From Karstenula rhodostoma CBS 690.94 (taxonomy: Eukaryota > Ascomycota > Dothideomycetes > Pleosporales > Didymosphaeriaceae): a DNA stretch of 64,000 bases. Below the pieces are notes generated by a model. That model did no database searches, was not told where the DNA came from, and saw only the letters and a program-made list of their open reading frames with translations. Positions 50,901 through 62,260 of the stretch are shown one piece after another. The number at the start of each line of letters is the position of its first letter. Positions within the stretch are counted from its first letter, which is position 1. Position numbers and translations under genes: made by a program. The DNA lies in contig MU001509.1 of the NCBI GenBank assembly GCA_010093485.1, positions 1,269,267 through 1,333,266 on the forward strand, given 5' to 3'.

Positions 50901-52100
50901 TAATTATTACTTATATTAGTTAATTTTTAGCCTTAATAGTCTTTTTTAGTTCTATAATTTTAGTTTATAAATAACTATTTTCCTTTTAAGTCTATATCTA
51001 GAAGTTTATTATAATATTAATTTTATTATTTAGATTAGTATTTTACTAGACTAGCTTTTATTACTAGTCCTATACTTTATATATATAATAGGATAAGGCT
51101 ATAAGCTATAGTTTTATAGTAAATAAGACTATATTAGCCTTAATATAACCTATATATATATTAGAAATAGTAGTAAACTCTAAACTTTAGTAGTTTAAAG
51201 TCTCTAGATCCTTTCTATTTAAAGTAATTAGGTCTAGAATAATTATATTAATATTAGTAAAAACTATATATAGTTTAGATACTTTCTCTAGTTCTTATAG
51301 TCTAGCTACCTATAAACTAACCTTAAAGTTATCTTTTTTCTCCTTATAGTTTCTAGTTCTAGAATTCTAATAAAGGCCTAATTTCTTTTTAACCTTATTA
51401 ATATTAGCTAGATATTCTTTAGTATCTTTAGGTAGTTAAATATCTAGTTTTAGTAAGAAAAGTTTAATCTAGAAGAATAGGTTTTCTAGCTTATAGGGAG
51501 GTTATATACTAGAGGTTTTAATTATTAATACCTATTTTTATATTAGAATAGGTAAGTAACTTTAAAATAATATATATAGTATCTTATCTATAGTTATACT
51601 ATAATAGAGGTTATTTACCTTTAAAATATTATTAAAATTTTTTTTATTAAAGTTAAAAGCTATTATTACTTTAGTAGTATAGCTTATAGAGTAAGTTCTA
51701 GTATAACTCTAAAGAAAAGGTATTAAGTTTCTATTAATAGACTATTTAGGTACTAGAGGTTTTATCTTTATATACTTAATTATAGGTAGTAGTATAGTAG
51801 ATATAGAGCTATTTAGAGGTAAAATAAATAGAAAAAAAGGGCTATTTAAAATAAAAATATTATATAAATTAATATTTACTATAAGGGTAAAAGGTAGGTT
51901 TAAATAAATAAGGTATAAGTAATAAGTAGATAATTAGTTATATTTTAAATTTATTTACTAAGGATATATATATTATTTTTAGTATATCTATAGTAGGTAT
52001 ATACTTTTATTTAAAAGGGATTTAACCTTTATAGTAGTTAATTCTACTAAAGGTACCTAATATTAATAGGTCTTTAAGGGAGTTTAAAAAATTTAGAAGG

Positions 52101-52315
52101 ATATTCTAGTACCTTAATAGTTAGCCTTTAATAAGGACTTTAGAAAATATTCTAGCGCCTTAATAGCTAGCCTTTAATAAGGACTTTAGAGAATATTCTA
52201 GTACTTTAATAGCTAGTCTTTAATAAGGACTTTAGAGAATATTCTAGTACCTTAATAGCTAGCCTTTAATAAGGACTTTAGAGGATATTCTAGTACCTTA
52301 ATAACTAATTTAAAA
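52101..52315. repeat. 46-bp tandem repeat in the leader of gypsy-1, five units
   Basis: ATATTCTAG recurs at 52,101, 52,147, 52,193, 52,239 and 52,285, exactly 46 bases apart; each unit holds CTTTAATAAGGACTTTAGA. 46 is not a multiple of three, so the array was probably not coding. The same array is in gypsy-2. Confidence 0.88.
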
Positions 52316-55300
52316 AAAAATTTTAAGATTTTAGTAGACCTTTCTATACCTAAAGAGCTAAAGATAGATATTATAGTTACTAATCTCTAGCTAAAAGAAA
52401 AAGTTTTAAGTTTAATATAAAACTAGAATATAGCTAAATAGGATAAATACTTTTAGAATTAAATAGATAAAAGAAACTATATAAATTAAAACTAAACTTA
52501 AGATACTAAAATAGAGAGGGTCCTAGGGAGGGACTCTCTATATACTAGGTATTTAAGATTTACTAACTAATCTATATATAGGCTACTAGATAAGGCCTAA
52601 GCTTAAAGGTAGGTAAATATCCTATAAGGGGATTTAACCTTAGGTTAAATTAACCCTTATAATTTCTATATTATAATAACTATAGAGAGTAAGCTTAAAT
52701 ACTATAGAATAAGGTTATAAATAAATATAAGATTAAAAATAAAAAACTAGTTAAATAGTTTTTTAAAATATAAGTAATTAAAGATTAAAATAATTAAATA
52801 ATTATACTTATATATAATATATATATTAATAAGATTATAAAAAGATTTAAACTTTATAAAACTAGTAGCTTTCTATCTATTTCTCTTTTAATTAATAAGC
52901 TTAAAAAGAGTAAAGATAAAATATTACTATAGTAAATTAAAAGTTATTAAGAAAAGGTTAGATTAGTATTATATATAGTAATTATACTATAACTAGATAT
53001 TATATTTACTATATTAAAGCTATCTTTTTTCCTTACTAACCTAAATATAAAGTATAAAGTAATAGTTAATTAAATAATTCTATACCTTTATAGGACGCGC
53101 TAGAAAGTAATTTAGTTTAGTAAATATAATAATTTAGACCTACTTATTTATAGAGATATATCTTTTATAGATAATTTACTAATAAGATAATTATTTTATA
53201 GATATATTACTCTACTATTTAGTAGCGCTATTCTATAAAAGGTAGCTTACTAAAGTATAATTATAACTTTAATTATAAAAGTAAAGCTTCTTACTTTAGA
53301 GTATATTAATAAAGAAGTAATAGTTTTAAAGTACTTCTTTACTAAACTTATACTAGACTTAGAATTACTCTAATAAATCTACTATAATAACTAATAAATA
53401 ATTAGACTAGTAATTAGAAAAAATAAAAGGATTACTATATACTTTTACTATATTAATATCTAAAATATATAGCTATAATAAGAGTATATAAAAGGATTAT
53501 TTAAAATTTTATATTTTAAAATAAGTAAAATACCTATAGATAGTTTAATAAAAGTATTATTAAAGTAGTAGTTTACTAGATTTATATAGTTACTTAATTT
53601 TTAAAATATAAGTTTTATAATTATAGATATAAAAAAAGTAAAATAAATAGAAATTTATTAAATTTAATTATAAAAAGTACTTTTTAACTAGAAAATAAAA
53701 GAAAAATAAAAGAAAAATAAAAAAAATCTATTCTACTTAAATATATTAAGTATCTAATTAAAAAGCTTATAAAACTAAGTATACTACTATACTTCTAATA
53801 TATTAGAGTACCTAAAATACCTATATTTAAAGCTACTTTAACTATAAATAAGAAATTCCTTAGCTTTAAAAAACCTATTATAACCGCGTAGATACTTTTT
53901 AAAATAATTAAAGTTAGGCTATTATTAATTTATATTATAATAACTAATATTTAGGCCTATTTTATAGAATTACTATAAAGTATAGTATTTATAAGGAGTA
54001 GATATACTATACTTAGAAATATATATAGCCTTCTATAAGCCTACCTCTTAGCTATCTATAGGGTAGACCTATTAAAAAGTAAATAAAATAGGAATAAAAG
54101 TAGTAGAAGTAGGGATAAAAGTAAAAAAAGTAAAAATAAAAATAGGGATAAAAGTAGGTAAAAGTAGAATAGAAATAGGTAAAGTAGAGATAGAAATAGA
54201 GAAAATAGAAAAAAAGCTAGTTATTAAATAAGGGTTTTATAAAGATATAAGAAGGGTCTCTTAATTCTTATTCTAATTCTTTAGTATAGCTTAAATATAC
54301 TACTATAAATAATTAATCTTATAAGCCTATATATAGTTAGTAAAAATCTAAGTAATAAAAAAAATAAAGAAAGCTTATATTAGAGTTTAAATTATTATAG
54401 AATAGGATAAAGTATATTATATATATAGTTAGAAATAATAGACTATAATAATTAATAAAGTTTAATTAAATAAGTAGAGAATCTAGTTTATATTAATTTA
54501 TATAAGTATATATAATAGTAAAAGTAATACCCTATCTACTAGTTTATAATATTATAGTAAAAGCTATCTAACCTATTACTTAAGGTATTTATTAAATAGC
54601 TAAGATAGTTTATTAGCTAAATAGCCTTAATATACTCTTTTTCTATAGCTAGGGGAATATATAATACTATTAGAGGAGCTTAGCTAAAAGTATAGAAAAT
54701 AGACTAAGTAAGAGGATAACTAAATTAATAAGTTATTTAAAAAGTTATAGTAAATCTTTTAGTAGTAGCTACTTATTTAGTTTTAAATCTCTTTTTTTAT
54801 TTATATACTTTAGTAGTATAAGCTTTAGTAGTATTATTAGCTATTTAAAAGGTATAAGTAGAGTATTAAAAAGTAAAAAATAAAAATATATTATAAAATA
54901 GAATAATAGGGATAAAGAAGAGAAACTTAAAAAATATAAAAAATACCTTTTTATTTTATCTATCTCTACTAATTTATACTATATAATAATTACTTACCTT
55001 ATTTACTATTACTTACTATATCTAGTTATAAGTCTACTACTATTTATAAGTACTATACTAAATACTAAAAGACTTTTACTCTAGTTAATTAATATTATAA
55101 TACTAATAATAGTATAATATAAGTAGGAAATTATAGTCTAAGCTATATATTTCTAAAGGAAAGCTAATCTAAATAATTAAATTCTATTAGTAAATAAATA
55201 ATAAGTACTATTTATCTAGAGGGTATATTAAAAATATAAATAATATTTAGTAATATTAGGGTTTATAGAGCTCTAATTAGCTATAATAAGGAGTACCTTA

Positions 55301-55569
55301 ACCTAAGTACTAAACTAATTTAGGATAAGTATAGTATATAACTAGCCTTTCTAGTAAATCTTTTCTTATATAGTAATCTAATTAATTCGCTCCCTAAATA
55401 AAGGGATATTTAAGCTCCTTTTCTCTACTATATATATTAGGTATTAGTAAATAAGGAGTATACTACTCTATTAGTATTATATAGTATTATAGTATTATAG
55501 TATTATAGTATAGTATTATATAATATTTATATAGGTTAATACTTAATTAATTAAATCTAGTACTATAGG

Positions 55570-58500
55570 TATAAGGCTAGAATATAGCTAAATAGAGTAA
55601 ATACTCTTAGAATTAAATAGATAGAAGAAACTATATAAATTAAAACTAAACTTAAGATACTAAGATAAAAAGAGTCCTAGAAAGAAACTCTCTATATACT
55701 AAGTATTTAAGATCTACTAACTAATCTATATATAGGCTACTAGATAAGGTCTAAGTTTAAAAGTAAATAAATATCCTATAAAGGAATTTAACCTTAAGTT
55801 AAATTAACCCTTATACTACCTCCCTCTAAGCGCGATCTAGGGTCTTAATAGTCTCTAAAGACTATAAGAATACCTATATCTATAAAAAGAAAAAAAAGAA
55901 TAAATTAGTTTAGGGAGAAAAAAAATAAAAATAAAAAAAAATATTCTTTATACTCTTAAAAAACTTCCTATTAAACTTATATAGTTATAGACTAGATTAG
56001 AGTATTCTATTCTAGTATAATTATATAGGGCTCTATAATTTCTTATATAAAAATATTTTTATTTAGAATTTTTCTAAATAATTAGTTATATACTATTATA
56101 TATATATTATATAGGGTTCCCTAATCCTATATAGAGAGGTTAAGATCTAGTTTAAAACCTTAGATTCCTTATTTATAATTAAAGGCTTAAAGTACTTAAT
56201 ATATAAAGCTCGATCCTTTATAGTATTAAGAAGTATAAGATAAGTATACCTTATAAATACTAGATAGACTATCTAAATTAAGCTACTATACTAACTAGTC
56301 TATTTTTAAGTAATCCTTTATTAACTACCTACCTTAATAGGCGTGTTATCTTTAGGATTACTATTTAAGAATATTTTATTAAGGATAGCTTTTTTCTTAT
56401 AATACTTAGCTTCTATAAGTTTAAATAACTTATATTAATTAATAGAGCTAATCTCTATACCTTATATACTAACTATAAATACTATAGTAGAAATAGTTAA
56501 AATATTAATACTAACCTTAAGGAGCTATTCCCTTATTAGTATTTAATACTTAGAGGGTTCTTCTAGGGGTAGTAGCCCTAGATTAGATAGTATTTTATTT
56601 ATCTTATATAAATCTTTCTTATATTAAAGCTACTCTATAAGGTAGAAGGTAATAATAACTTAATTCTTTAAATAGTTTTTTAGTTTAATCCTTAGCTTTT
56701 ATAAGAGTTTCTCGGCGGTTTATTTACTAGAATTTCTAGTAGGATTAGGCTTAGTAAAGGTAGTTAATTCCCCTAGTAATAATTTATTATTATATAGTAA
56801 TTTATTACTATATCTATATACTAGGGTATTATCCTTAATATTAGACTTAACTAATTACTAATTTTTATTTCTAGACTCTAGTAGTTTAGTTTTATTATTA
56901 TTTTTATTTAAAGATATATAGTATACTATAATAAAGTCCTTATTTAGGATAGACTTTACTAAAAATAGTTAATAATTACTATAGTTCTAGGGGGTAGTTT
57001 ATACTAGAGAGATAAATAATATTATAGGCTCTATAGGGATCTTAAACTCCTTTATAGGGAAGTATTCCCTATAGAGTAATTATACTTATTAAAGTTAAAT
57101 ATCCTCCTTTTTAAAGTTAGTATTCTATTAATTAGTATTAAACTAGTATTCTTTATTAATTAGTAAAAGTAGGTAGTATAGTATTATAAATAGAATAATA
57201 ATTTATAATAGTATATTATCTAGCTATATTAAGTACTAGTTATAATAATTAATTAGTATTTTAGTATTCTTAAAGAATTTTTATTCTATAATAAGGTTAT
57301 AGTCTTCTATTTTATATAGAATAAACTATATAGTTATAGGGTATCTATTAATATTAAGTACTACTTAAAAGTAGTAATTAACTAAGGTAGCCTTCTTACT
57401 AGTAAAATTTTTAAAAGGGATTAGATATTTAAGCTATATTAACTTAATACTAAATTAGTACCTTAGTACTTTCTCTAGCTATAAGATAATAAAATTATAT
57501 ATAAATATACTAGAATTAATAAGACTATATATATAAACCTTATATTTATTATTTTAAAATATTATAGAAAGTATAAAAGGTATTCCCCTAAATAAGTTAA
57601 GGATTTAAATACTTTTAGGGTTAGTATAATACTTTTTAGTATAGAATACTAACTTCTATAGGTTAATTAGTTCTATACCTACTACTTCTATTAGGGGTAT
57701 TAGTTTAGAGTTAATTAGTATTTCTAGTTTTCTAATTTAAAGTCTAACTTAGAGTTTTTATTAGAGGTATATTTATTACTAGATTCTAAAAAGAAATAAG
57801 CTTTATTCTCTTCTTAAACCTTTATAATAGTAATAATAGTATATCTATTATAGGGTTTAATAGGGTAATTATAGTAGATATAGTCCTTAAAGAGGTAGTT
57901 ATAATATATCTAATTTTTATAATACTACTCCCTAGAGTATTTATATTTAGGGTTAGTAGATTAGTATTTTAAAGCTAATTCTACTATAGTATCTTTAGGT
58001 AGTCCTATAGTATAATAAGGGGCTAAAGTAATTATTTATAATAAAAACTCCTTATAATAGTATAGAGTAGAGGGAGTAAGTTAATTATAATTAGTTTAAT
58101 AGTTATACTTAAAAGCTTTATATAACTTATAGATAATAGTATAAAATTTATTATAATTTATAGTAGGATTAATAATATTCTAGATAAGCTAGTTAGTAAG
58201 CTTTATATAGAGCTTCTTATAAAGTATCTCTTTAGAATTATTAGGATAAAACCTAGTCTAGTTTATAAATATATTATATTATATAATAAATAAGTTTATA
58301 TTTCCTTTAGATAGAAGTATTATTTTCTAGAGATTAGTATAGATATTAATATTCTAGTTTAGTAATATAAATATAACTTAGAGGTAGTTATATAGACCTA
58401 TAAGAGATATAGTTAATTACTACTATTTCTAAGTATTAAAAATTTTAAAGGTATAACCTTTTAACTATATATTAATATAATTAGTAATAGCTATAGTATA

Positions 58501-60629
58501 TTCTTTAGAAGTATTTTATTAAAAATAGTTTATATTAGACTTAATCTTAACCTCTAGTAAATAGAACTATAGCTTAAACTAAGCCTTATTACTATTAAAT
58601 TTATTAAGGTTTAGAACCTTAGAGGATAGGTATTTACTTTAGTAAGCTTAGTACTTTATATAGTAAAAATTTAGTACTTTATAGAAAAATTTACTAAGGG
58701 TATTTACTCTTAGAATATATTAACCTATAGTAAAATAGTCTATACCTTACTAACTATCTATTTTTAGAGTAACTAGTTTAGTATTATATTTAATAGTAGG
58801 TACTAGCTTAGTAGAGGAAGTACTAAACTAGTAGAGTAATTTAAAACTATTATTACTATTTAAGTTATTAATTATTATCTATATTAGTTAATTCTTAACC
58901 TTAGTAGTCTTTTTTAGTTCTATAATTTTAATTTATAGATAACTATTTTCCTTTTAAATCTATATTTAGGAGTCTATTATAATATTAATTTTATTATTTA
59001 GATTAGTATTTTACTAGACTAGCTTTTATCGCTAATTCTATACTTTATATATATAATAGAATAAAGTTATAAGCTATAGCTTTATAGTAAATAGGGCTAT
59101 ATTAACCTTAATATAGTCTATATATATATTAGAAGTAATAGTAAACTCTAAATCTTAGTAATTTAAAATCTCTAGGTCCTTTCTATTTAAAGTAATTAGG
59201 TCTAGAATAATTATATTAATATTAGTAAAAGCTATATATAGTTTAGATACTTCCTCTAGCTTTTATAATTTAGCTATCTATAAACTAGCTTTAAAGTTAT
59301 TTTTTTCCTTCTTATAGTTTCTAGTTCTAGAATTCTAATAAAGGCCTAATTCTTTTTTAATTTTACTAATATTAGCTAGGTATTCTTTAGTACCTTTAGG
59401 TAGCTAGATACCTAGTTCTAGTAAAAAAAGTTTAATCTAGAAGAATAGATCTTTTAGCTTATAGGGAGGTTATATACTAAAGACTTTAGTTATTAATATC
59501 TATTTTTATATTAGAATAGGTAAATAGCCTTAAAGTAGTATATATAGTATCTTATCTATAGTTATACTATAATAGGGGTTATTTACTTTTAAAATATTAT
59601 TAAGATTTTTTTTATTAAAATTAAAAGCTATTATTACTTTAATAGTATAGCTTATAGAGTAAGTCCTAGTATAGCTCTAAGGAAAAAATATTAGGTCCCT
59701 ATTAATAAATTATTTAGATACTAAAGATTTTATTTTTATATACTTAGTTATAGGTAGTAGTATAGTAGATATAGAACTATTTAGAGGTAAAGTAAATAGA
59801 AAAAGAGGGCTATTTAAAATAAAAATATTATATAAATTAATATTTACTATAAGGGTAAAAGGTAGGTTTAGATAAATAAGGTATAAGTAATAAGTAAGTA
59901 ATTAATTATATTTTAAACCTATTTACTAAGGGTATATATATTATTTTTAGTATATCTATAATAAATATATACTTTTACCTAAAAGGGATTTAACCTTTAT
60001 AGTAATTAATTCTACTAAAGGTACCTAATATTAGTAAGTCTTTAAAGGAGTTTAAAAAATTTAGAAGGATATTCTAGTACCTTAATAGCTAGTCTTTAAT
60101 AATAATTTTAAAGGATATTCTAGTACTTTAATAGCTAGTCTTTAATAAAGACTTTAGAAGATATTCTAGCGCCTTAATAGCTAGCCTTTAATAAGAATTT
60201 TAGAGAATATTTTAATATTTTAATAGCTAGCCTTTAATAAGGACTTTAGAGGACGTTCTAGTACTTTAATAGCTAACCTAAAAAAAAATTTTAGAATTTT
60301 AGTAGATCTTTCTATATCTAAAGAGCTAAAGATAGATATTATAGTTACTAATCTCTAATTAAAAAAAAGAGTCTTAAGTTTAATATAAGACTAGAATATA
60401 GTTAAATAGAGTAAATACTCTTAGAATTAGATAGATAAAAGAAATTATATAAATTAAGACTAAATTTAAGATACTAAGATAGAGAAGATTCTAGGGAGGG
60501 ACTCTCTATATACTAAGTATTTAAAATCTACTAACTAATCTATATATAGGCTACTAGATAAGGCCTAAGCTCGAAAATAGGTAAATATCCTATAAGGGGA
60601 TTTAATCTTAGGTTAAATTAACCCTTATA
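55570..60629 (-). mobile_element. Gypsy-2: internally deleted Ty3/gypsy copy (5.1 kb), nested in A8
   Basis: LTRs 55,570-55,815 and 60,384-60,629 are 246 bp each with the exact 5-bp duplication ATAGG (55,565-55,569 and 60,630-60,634). The internal part is 4,568 bp against 7,689 bp in gypsy-1. Bases equivalent to about 45,302-48,428 of gypsy-1 are missing at about 56,395, removing the reverse-transcriptase block. The polypurine tract (CTCCCTCT at about 55,820) and 46-bp array (60,069-60,280) are kept. It depended on a helper or was deleted after insertion. Confidence 0.88.
60069..60280. repeat. 46-bp tandem repeat in the leader of gypsy-2, five units
   Basis: Unit starts at 60,069, 60,115, 60,161, 60,207 and 60,253, the same period and number as in gypsy-1. 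Units have diverged only by C/T and G/A changes and retain one GCGCC. Confidence 0.85.
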
Positions 60630-61300
60630 ATAGGCGCCCTTTTTTTTTTCTTATTATAAATAGTATTATCCTTTAGAGCTATTTAATAGAACTATATAGT
60701 ATCTCTAGATATTTTCTTATTACTAGATAGTTATAATAGTAACTTTATATTAAAAAAAAAAAAAAAAAAAAAAATATTAAACTATTTATATATATTATAT
60801 AATATAGTAATACTATAATATTATAATACTATAATACTATAATATTATATTATACTAGTAGGGTAGTATACTTCTTATTTACTAATATCTAATATATAAT
60901 TATAAAGAAGTTATAAAATATTAAAGATATTATAAAATATTAAAGATATTATATATTAATAATATTATAATTTAAAAAAAAATATAAAAAAGAGGTTACT
61001 TACTAGTAGTAAGTAACTTATAGTACTATATATAAAGGCTAGCTTTTATAAAAAAAAGACTTATACTATATCTCTATTAAAATAGTTAATAATAATAAGT
61101 AACTAATTCTTAGTAATAAATATAATCTAGTATATACTAGTAGTAAGTTTATTAGTAACTTAGATATATCTAACTATATATATTATAAAATCTAATATAT
61201 TATCTAGTAAGTTAACCTCTATTAGTATAATAATTAATCTAGTATATAAATACTATAAGTTATAGCTATAGACTATATAATTATAGAGTCTATTAGTAAG

Positions 61301-61336
<36 letters not shown>

Positions 61337-61870
61337 TTACTAATCTAAGGTAGAATTACCTCTATAATAGTTAACTAGAAATAGGGACTTTACTAGTAAG
61401 TAGTAAGAGCTAATTATAATAGTTTTTAAAAGTTAAAAGAAGCTAGACTTTATAGTAAAAATAATTATAATTAAATTAGAGTAATTTATATAGTTAATAA
61501 ATATAGAGTAGGTAGTAATAGCTTTATAGGATATATAAAAAAGTAGTAGGTAATATTAATAATAATAATAGGTAGATAATATTAATAGTAATAATAGGTA
61601 GATAGTATTAATAGTAATAGTAATAGTAATAGTAATAGTAATAGTAATAGGATAATATACTAAGCTATAAGCTATAAGCTATAGATAAAAATTAAGAATA
61701 TTAGTAAGTATAGATAAAGAGAGTTAGTATTAAATAACTATTAGTTAGTATTATACTAATAATTAAAAAGTATAAAAATATATAAAATAAGTATTAAAGA
61801 AGGATAAAAAGCTCTCTCCTATTATAAGTATACTATATAGTTCTATAGGCCTAAATTAGAATCTAGACTA

Positions 61871-62260
61871 GTATTTATATATATATATATATAAATAGCT
61901 TTAATTAATATATAAAAGTAAACTACTTCTAAATAATATTTTAAATTAACTATAAAAAAAATAAAAACTATATAGAGATTCTCTTAAATTATATACTAGT
62001 TATTTTAATTTTTACTATTCTAAAATCCCTTAGTTTACTCCTATAGATTCTATTTTTTTAGTAGGAGTATTTACTCTACTTTTACTAAAATCTAATATTT
62101 ATAGAATTTTATACTTTTAGTAGAATTATAGTTATATAACTTATAATATAAGCTACCCTATAAATTTATATATAAATACCTATTAGTTTTATTTTTATAG
62201 TTAATATTTTATATATAATTCTTTCTTTTCTTTTACTCTAGTTTTATTATAATTATAATA
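61871..62260 (-). mobile_element. LTR of family C, copy C2, right part
   Basis: It continues the left part (39,305-39,471) and matches C3 up to its end ATTATAATA. No 5-bp duplication matching AATAC (39,300-39,304) follows; instead TTATCCCCTTTTTT begins, which on the minus strand is a purine run. It may therefore be the 3' LTR of a minus-strand element whose body lies to the right. Confidence 0.6.

Larger units (their letters stand above)
44481..52661 (-). mobile_element. Gypsy-1: 8.2 kb Ty3/gypsy LTR retrotransposon, nested in copia-2
   Basis: LTRs 44,481-44,726 and 52,416-52,661 are 246 bp each, start TATAAGG and end CCTTATA. The 5-bp duplication is ACTTT (44,476-44,480) against ATTTC (52,662-52,666), two different RIP-type changes of ACTTC as seen in uninterrupted copia-1 (33,100 region). 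Minus orientation is shown by a polypurine tract on the minus strand beside the left LTR (CCCCCCTCT at 44,730-44,738) and by the reverse-transcriptase motif on the minus strand. A 46-bp tandem repeat lies ~105-315 bp inside the 5' LTR. All frames are destroyed. Confidence 0.88.
40016..55432 (+). mobile_element. Copia-2: Ty1/copia LTR retrotransposon carrying gypsy-1
   Basis: LTRs 40,016-40,222 and 55,226-55,432 are 207 bp each, with TATTAAG/CTACTATA-type ends and the 5-bp duplication TATAT (40,011-40,015 and 55,433-55,437). Without gypsy-1 the element is about 7.2 kb and colinear with copia-1. It is more strongly RIP-affected: for example GCGCACGCAGCG in copia-1 (30,704-30,715) is TATATATAGTA-like here (42,095-42,106). 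The primer-binding-site-like GTTATAAGCCTAGTAC is at 40,223. The catalytic block reads FYINNILL at about 44,454-44,477. Confidence 0.88.
39757..60772 (+). mobile_element. Family A element, copy A8 (5'-truncated), split by copia-2 and gypsy-2
   Basis: Parts 39,757-40,015, 55,438-55,569 and 60,635-60,772 read continuously as the 3' ~530 bp of family A and end in a ~20-base poly(A). The start CTAGGTTACTAATAG is internal to full copies, so this insertion is 5'-truncated, a normal outcome of target-primed reverse transcription. Confidence 0.82.
39595..61870 (-). mobile_element. Family A element, copy A9, split by A8 and its contents
   Basis: Parts 39,595-39,756 (3' end with a short T run) and 60,784-61,870 (rest up to the common 5' end TAGACTA). 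Together they give a full copy. The split is explained by insertion of A8, with duplication AATATTAACCT (39,746-39,756) against AATATTAAACT (60,773-60,783). Confidence 0.8.
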
